A stretch of 64,000 nucleotides of DNA. Origin: Topomyia yanbarensis. Its lineage: Eukaryota; Arthropoda; Insecta; Diptera; Culicidae. A model generated the notes under the pieces. The model was not told the origin of the DNA. It did not search any database and was given only the letters and a program-made list of their open reading frames with translations. The translations under genes were made by a program, and so were the position numbers. Positions 58,268 to 64,000 of this stretch are shown piece after piece. The stretch lies in contig NC_080672.1 in NCBI RefSeq assembly GCF_030247195.1, forward strand, positions 82,830,113-82,894,112, written 5' to 3'. How positions within the stretch are numbered: the first letter of the stretch is position 1; each line of letters begins with the position of its first letter.

Positions 58268-58529
58268 AATCCCGAGCAAACGAAAAGCCCATAATACACC
58301 CATGCTCATGGGGTTTGGCATGGGTGTTTGAAATGGGTTCAACCCATGACTAACCCATACTATCACCATGGTCCGGTAGATCCCATATAAAATACCATAT
58401 ATTGGTATATTTATGGGTTATTGAGACCATTTTATGGTGTCTTGATGGTGTGAATTTTGGCACGGACCATGTCTAAGGTCTTTTCAAGGGGCTATGTGGT
58501 ATTTGAACCCAAGAATATTGGCTCGGGAT
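58268..58529. mobile_element. MITE-like repeat family B, copy 2
   Basis: It begins ATCCCGAGCAAACG and ends TTGGCTCGGGAT, short inverted ends. The interior matches 6664-6907 nearly throughout (CATGCTCATGGGGTTTGGCA, TGGTATATTTATGGGTTATT, GGCACGGACCATG). It abuts or interrupts gag relic F. No target duplication is obvious. Confidence 0.8.
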
Positions 58530-58949
58530 CTTGGCTTGGGATATTCGACGTTGTGTTGCATGTTGCTTTTCTTCGCGAAACTTTCTCTACGGCGGCTAAA
58601 CTATTGAACGTTATCAGTACCTCATTGTGAACATGGTGAAGTTGAATATGAAACACTTTCTTAAGCTCACCAGCTCATCCATTTGAACTTTTATCAACTA
58701 TTCCACCTCGCGCACTGTTGGGCTAATACGGGTGTGGTGAAATCAATCGCGATTGTATTTTCTCATAGTGAGCGCCCTTGGTTTTGTGATTCACTCGTCT
58801 CGCTCACTGTAGGAGACAATGAGACTTTGCTATTTCTAGCATGAATAAGTAACTAAGCAATCGACACTGCTAGGATTTATTCGTTTCCTTCGCTGAGAAC
58901 AAGCGGTGTGTTTTTTGCGTCTGGTCTGTACGGGATAAAAAGGCGGACT
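58530..58949. other. Unassigned DNA
   Basis: Nothing is recognised. A repeated CTCGC/CTCACT phrase near 58700-58820 is too short to define. Confidence 0.3.
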
Positions 58950-59955
58950 GTTAATGTTCAGGAAGCTTAGATATTCAGGGAAGTCCAACAAGGAAATTTT
59001 CGTCTGGATCCAGACTTTACGAAAATCCTTATACGCTTTACGGAAGAAAAGTTCTACAAACTCTGGTAGTTTGTGCGAAATACAGAATGTCACACTACAG
59101 ATAATTTCTATAAAAAACAGACAATTTCTTTGAACTGTAGGGTGTTCAGGAGCTTCCGGCTTATTCCACCATACTTATTATTGCTCTGCGTTACTAAGGT
59201 GTTTCAGAATTTTAAAGACTTCTTACGCTTTGGAGGAATGTCTCAAGAATTTCTAAAAAACCAGGGGTAGGTATACCATAGTTGGTAAATCGATTGCCTT
59301 ATACGCAGCGCACCAGAGTTTGATTCCCAACCCCGCACATAGAGTTAGACATTTTTCTACCCGAAGAAGCGAATGACCTTGACGTTAAAACCTCTATAAG
59401 CGGAATAAAAAAAGGTCCCAGAAGCTTCAAGAATACATTCTTCAAAAGCATAGTAAAGCTAGGGAATATCCACAAATTTTACAGAAATTCTTTGAACATT
59501 ATTCAAATTGTTATAAACTTTATCAAAATATCGGTAAAACTTAGTGTTGGTATACGTACTCCAAGAAAGCGCTACAACTCTACGTACTCCAAGAAAGCTC
59601 TACGAACGTTAAAAAAGCTCTGCAAATCCAGGGAAGCCTAACAAATTTCTAGCAGCTTTAGGAAAAGCATGTCCAACGAATTTCAGGAAAGTCTTTAAAA
59701 TTTCAAGAAAATCTAACATCTTTATTGAAGTTTTCCAAACTTCAGAAAAGATTTTCCAATGTTTTAAAAGACAAGCATTTTTTTAAAATTAATCATCTGT
59801 TTTCTAAACAAACATATGTACAAAATTTGAGCGTTGAATTCTATGTATTCCATGAACATGAGCATGGACACGAGTATGGTGACCGGGGGAATCGTAGTTG
59901 CTACTCCGTGGTTAACCAATTTTCCAAACAAATCAAAATTCTGTGAAGAGAATAT
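58950..59955. repeat. Dispersed repeat family C, copy 2
   Basis: Same ordered landmarks as 54838-55770. SINE family 1 copy 5 is nested at 59265-59411, and the repeat resumes after it with AAGCTTCAAGAATAC. The ends ATGAACATGAGCATGGAC and CAATTTTCCAAACAAATC.. parallel copy 1. No gene. Confidence 0.75.
59265..59411 (+). mobile_element. tRNA-derived SINE family 1, copy 5
   Basis: GGGTAGGTATACCATAGTTGG, ATCGATTGCCTTATACGCAG, a mutated B box (GAGTTTGATTCCCAACC) and the body with GAATGACCTTGACGTTAAAACC. It has lost a few bases before TCTACCCGAAG. It is older than copies 2 and 3 by divergence. Confidence 0.85.
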
Positions 59956-59986
59956 ATTCATCAGCTAGTGCTAACATGATTACGAA

Positions 59987-60221
59987 CAGTGATAAGACCC
60001 GATTTTATCAGCGCCCGATTTTATCAGCTTTTTTTTTTTTTAATTTTGCGCTGTCAGACCCCCTTAATGGAAATTTAAGCATGAAAGGTTTTGAAACTAT
60101 ATCTAGGGACTAAAGAAGAATGTTTTAAGATCTTGGGTTTCCTAAAAAGAAGGAAAAATATATGTCCCGATTTTATCAGCCTAAAATTCACCAATGGGCT
60201 GATAAAAACGGATCTTTACTG
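59987..60221. mobile_element. Short TIR MITE (235 bp), TA-type
   Basis: It begins CAGTGATAAGACCCGATTTT then ATCAGC and ends GGGCTGATAAAAACGGATCT then TTACTG, inverted over about 26 bp. TA follows the right end (60222-60223); the left flank is AA, perhaps mutated. The interior matches 50093-50347. Only 10 bp separate it from the Transib-like element at 60232. Confidence 0.8.
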
Positions 60222-60231
60222 TAGCCCGATG

Positions 60232-61790
60232 CACAGTGGCACGACTTAGAACAAAAGGTGGACTAAAGTCCAAACTTTACCATAGCGGTTCAAATAGGAC
60301 GTTTTTATGTAATTTAGGTACGCTGAATTCGTTTTTCATATTGAAACACTTCAAAAATAAACATTTGCCATTCATTAGGGTGTCTCAAATTTTTTTTTTC
60401 GAAATCGTTCTTAAAATTTGTGTATATTAATTTTCATGTGCTAAATCGTTTTTTATATTAACACTTGTAAAAAAAAACATTATACATTAGGATGGCTCAA
60501 AAATCATTATCTTGTTGTGAAGATTCAAAAAATTATTAAAGAAATTTTGAGCGCTATTTTGGCTATAAAAAAAGAAATTAACTTTACTACTTATTAGAGT
60601 GGCTCAAAAGTAAATATTTTGTCTTTTATAATGTTTTCCAATAGTAATTTTGGAATTAATTTTCCATATTGAAACGAATTGATTGAAATTTCATTATGGG
60701 GTTTCAGAAATGACTATTTTGTTTTTAAGGATCAAATAAGCTGTGTTAGACTCATTTTGGAACGTTTAATTCTTTATTGGGTTACTTGACATGAAAACTA
60801 CATTTTCTTTCATTTTCGAAACAAACATTTTGAGCGTCTTAGTGGAGTGTTTATTTACATTCGCTAATCTACAAGATATTTTTTTCGCAGGTATGTTTTA
60901 GGTTACTTAGATTGCTTATTTCATATCTTAAATAAAAATAAATCCAAAACCCTTTTTCGCGTGTATGGTTAATTTAAAAATGGTCTTATTTTAAACGGAT
61001 AATATCGCATACCCTTAAGCTATATCAGTGCTATGCAAACTCGGATCAAAATAGTCTCACCAAATGACTAGAACTCAACTGTGTTCACTCAATTTGACAG
61101 TTACTGCATAATTCTTTACCACCTAAAAAACCATACTTCCCACTCGGCTTCTTATTCTTGATCACTAGTAAAACCCTTGTAGATCATGCTCTCAATGCTA
61201 TTTGAAAGTTGTGCATGTATTAATGTCATTATTCTAGCGATAAAGTGATAATTCAAATACAATATCACTAATAACCATGCGTCTCCATTGGCAGTTTTTT
61301 TTTGAATTTTGATTGCTTATCGCAAGTTTTCGCAAAACTAGTATAGACCCATTTTAAAGAGAAAATTAAAAGCTTTCGAATGAGTACAGTGTGATCGCGG
61401 GCATTCACGGACGTCGTTGTTGTTATCGCATTAGAAGTTCGATGTCAATAAAAATTAATGACAAACAGTTATCTAAACACTAACTAAACCAACTAGTGAC
61501 TTATTTTTGGCGATTTTACGATGTAATTTTATCACATGGATAATTTTGGTGAAGTAATGCAATGCATAAAATCAACCGTTTCCTTAAAAAAACGAAAATA
61601 ATCGTATGTAGTTCCTATGGTCAAATAATGCAAAAAACACCCGAGTTATGACCTTCAAAAAGCTGTCAAAAATTCATTTTGCGTTCAAATCACCTAAAAT
61701 CTCGCGAAAATGTGTTACTAGTGAAAAATACTAGTGAGAATATCGCATAACCTTCACATATGATTTTAAGTCCGGGCTCGTCCCACTGTG
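60232..61790. mobile_element. Transib-like non-autonomous element, 1.56 kb
   Basis: Termini CACAGTGGCACGA and TCGTCCCACTGTG are inverted, with a perfect 5-bp duplication CGATG (60227-60231, 61791-61795). These features match the element at 41537-43545 and the Transib pattern. The left third holds four to five tandem units of about 100-112 bp marked by CATTAGG.TGGCTCAAA-type phrases near 60373, 60485, 60591 and 60691. No transposase frame is present. Confidence 0.8.
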
Positions 61791-61795
61791 CGATG

Positions 61796-61969
61796 GAGAC
61801 TCGTACTGTCTAGCGAAACGAGCGACACTTCATGAGAATACTTTTTTTTGAAAATTATGGATGTTAGCTTCGCGAAGCCATATATTTATAATAAGTAAAT
61901 AATAATAATAACAAACATTGACTGCGTTATCAGTGAAACCTGCCCAAGAAATGTACTACTGCGCGTGGG
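61796..61969. other. Unassigned DNA
   Basis: A short stretch with a small dyad (GCTTCGCGAAGC, 61868-61879). It lies just past the tail of gag relic G. Confidence 0.3.
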
Positions 61970-62400
61970 GATTGTCTATCAGTGGCGGTGAAACATTTTC
62001 AGCGTGATCTGTCAACGCCTGAACATCATTCGGTTTCCTTTCTTGATTTTTGCTTTCGTCCATATTGTCATCGCTACTGCTGTCCTGAAGATCGCAGTCG
62101 TTACAGAATCTTTACAGAATTTGCTGGCCAAAACACACCATCTTTCGATATTTACTGTGAAATTATTAGTAAGTTTTGCAATAACACCGTTGTAATTAAA
62201 ATAGAAAGTAAACAAAGAGAAGCCCACAATCGTTTTTCCTTGTTTCCAAAAAGCAAGCGAGAGTCATCTGTGGTTTACTTTTGGATCTTGGAGAAATGAT
62301 GTTTGACTTAGACTCGTACGCATTACGAGAATCTTCATCTTAACATAATTATGTTCAAAAAAATATTTCGCCTAGTTTTTGTAGATAAGTTTATCTAGTG
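61970..62400 (-). pseudogene. LINE-type gag relic, copy G (fragment)
   Basis: On the minus strand the acidic tail reads CNDCDLQDSSSDDNMDESKN then QERKPNDV (about 62110-62030), like SSDDGIDVHTS of copy A and SEDSMDENNES of copy C. Upstream, GAACATAATTATG (62344-62356, minus) matches copy E. The intervening part is scrambled. The plus-strand 105-residue frame over this region is a shadow. Confidence 0.55.
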
Positions 62401-62419
62401 TATGTCATTCGTTATCGAG

Positions 62420-64000
62420 CACTCAGTCGAGATAGAAGTCTTTTGTCATCGGTCCGTACACTCTATAGCGACAAATAGTGTTAATCCGCGTTCAAGGTTA
62501 TTTACACACTCTGCGCCTAGCTGAGGTTTCAGTATTTTTTCCCTTCTTTTGTGTTTCTGTTTCTGAGTACCGTTAGCCGGTCAGTGAAGTGAAACAGTGT
62601 TCTTCTAGTAAGCCGTCTGGATACCGTTACATACACAAGCTAAGTATTAGTTTTCGTTTCCCCTTTTTGGTTGTCTTAATAACGTGCACTGGGCAATAGG
62701 CCCGTGCAAAAATGACTTCCCCTGACGGCGGTTCATCTCAAGGTGAGATGGACGTCGAAATAAAATCGGCTCCCCGGCTCAAGGTATATCCGAGCTCGGC
62801 CACCGGGCCATTTGTGATCTTCTTTCGGACCAAAGAAAAAAAGTGTTTGAATCTGTTGCAGATTTCTCGAGTTCTGACGGATCGGTATTCGGCCGTGACA
62901 GAAATATCGAAAATTCGGCCTGATAAGCTTCGGGTGGTGGTTAACAGTTCAACTCAGGCAAACGATATTGCTGGATACGAGCCCTTTACGAGGGAGTACA
63001 GGGTGTATATTCCAGCTAGCAGGGTTGAAGTCAGTGGGGTCGTTTCCGATTCGAGTCTGAATTGCGAGGACCTGCTAAAATATGGGACTGGCTGTTTCAA
63101 AGACCCCATGCTTAAGCCAGTGAAGATACTGGAATGCAAACGTTTGCATTCAGCATCAGTCGCAGCTGACGGGAAGAAAACATACGTCAACTCAGACTCT
63201 TATCGGGTGACCTTCGCCGGCTCTGCCCTGCCTAATTACCTCCTTTTTGACAAGGTTCGTCTACCTGTTCGCCTCTTTGTGCCGCGGGTCATGAACTGTA
63301 CTAATTGCAAACAATTGGGACACACAGCCTCCCATTGTAGCAATAAAGCCCGCTGTGGGAAATGCGGTGGGAATCATGCGGATGATTCCTGTGGTAGAGA
63401 TGTCGAAAAGTGCCTCTACTGTGGGGGAAACCCACATGATCTCCCTTCATGTCCCGCGTACAAACAGCGCTAGGAAAATCTTAAGCGTTCCCTTCAGGGA
63501 CGCTCTAAGCGATCTTTTGCAGAAATGCTTAAGATAGCTACGCCACCTGTCTCTACGAACATCTTTACCAACTTGTCTACTGACGAAGGCGACTGTGATG
63601 AACCCCAGGAGGGAACATCTTCTGCTGTGCCTAGAAGTAGTAGAAAAAGGAAGAACATTTCCTCTTCCAAGCTTCGTCGTAAAGGCCAGAAGGTGTCTCT
63701 TCATGGTCCCCCTAAAATAACTACTCAAGGAAGTACTGGTGCAAAACCGAAGCAAGTCGCTCCCGGTCTCAGTAACCTGAGCTCAGAAAAGGAGTTCCCA
63801 GCACTTCCAGGAACATCAAAAACCCCAAGTGTTCCCATATCTCAGCCAGAGAAAGAAAACAGTGCTGGCTTAATAAATTTCTCTGACATTGTGGACCGTA
63901 TTCTTACAGCGTTAAACATTTCTGACCCCCTTAAAAGTATCTTGATAAGCTTTCTCCCCGCAGTAAAAACATTCTTGATGCAGTTCACTGCGAAATGGCC
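62420..64000 (+). mobile_element. Jockey-clade non-LTR retrotransposon, 5' end
   Basis: The element appears to start near ACTCAGTCGAGA (62421) with a ~290-bp 5' untranslated leader, as expected for Jockey-type LINEs that carry an internal promoter at their 5' end. ORF1 follows from 62712 and is still running at the window edge, so the endonuclease/RT ORF2 would lie beyond. A preserved 5' leader means this copy is not 5'-truncated. The exact start is inferred, since the opposite end and target duplication are outside the window. Confidence 0.75.
62712..64000 (+). pseudogene. Jockey-clade ORF1 (gag-like nucleic-acid-binding protein), one in-frame stop, runs off the window
   Basis: The ATG at 62712 opens 253 codons to a TAG at 63471-63473, and the same frame then continues open to 64000. 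The protein has a PRE_C2HC-like middle region (about residues 30-190) and three zinc knuckles. They are C196-X2-C199-X4-H204-X4-C209, C215-X2-C218-X3-H222-X4-C227 and C234-X2-C237-X4-H242-X4-C247. After the stop come a basic segment (RSLQGRSKRSFAEML), a Ser/Lys/Pro-rich linker, EFPALPGTSKTPSVPIS and a hydrophobic FSDIVDRILTALNISDPLKS segment, typical of mosquito copies. It binds element RNA in the RNP. One stop and otherwise clean frame suggest a young copy. Confidence 0.88.

Noticed and set aside
62954..63190. 78-residue minus-strand frame
   Set aside because: Antisense shadow of the Jockey ORF1.

Overview
The window is non-coding, transposon-dense DNA of an animal, most likely a culicine mosquito (Aedes-like). 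The evidence is the Jockey-clade ORF1 at the right end, which closely resembles mosquito copies; two tRNA-derived SINE families; replication-dependent histone fragments with metazoan 3' stem-loops; and about 65% A+T with nested insertions everywhere. The species call is inference. I see no intact host protein gene. Nearly every longer open reading frame is low-complexity, a chance frame, or a piece of a dead mobile element.

Layout: 0-5 kb holds a TIR transposon (164-1553), a dispersed repeat and a MITE-like repeat. 5.4-11.4 kb is an old array of a ~115-bp tandem repeat carrying an AAGATGGCGG core. It was later invaded by a 5'-truncated non-LTR retrotransposon (7388-8587) and by an LTR-type element (9329-10877). 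12.1-12.6 kb has a mariner-like transposase relic. 13.9-18.3 kb is a giant inverted repeat, itself hit by a SINE and a MITE-like element. 18.3-21.4 kb and 29.7-32.5 kb are more complex, GC-richer, apparently single-copy DNA and could be regulatory or untranslated sequence of an unseen gene. 21.4-29.7 kb is a strongly T-rich block with nested SINEs. 32.6-35.7 kb has a nested TA-flanked element and a 270-bp (TA)n tract.

36-44 kb and 50-62 kb contain at least seven decayed copies of one LINE-type gag gene. One of them is split by a 2-kb Transib-like element with CACAGTG ends (41537-43545). 46.4-48.3 kb is a decayed histone cluster (H4, H2B, H3) whose 3' stem-loops partly survive. A ~460-bp tandem repeat occurs at 39.3-40.6 kb and 48.7-50.1 kb. 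A second Transib-like element lies at 60232-61790. The window ends inside ORF1 of a Jockey-clade element that begins near 62420.

The features do not form a pathway. Their order of nesting gives relative ages: tandem array, then LINE or LTR; LINE gag, then Transib-like element; giant hairpin, then SINE.
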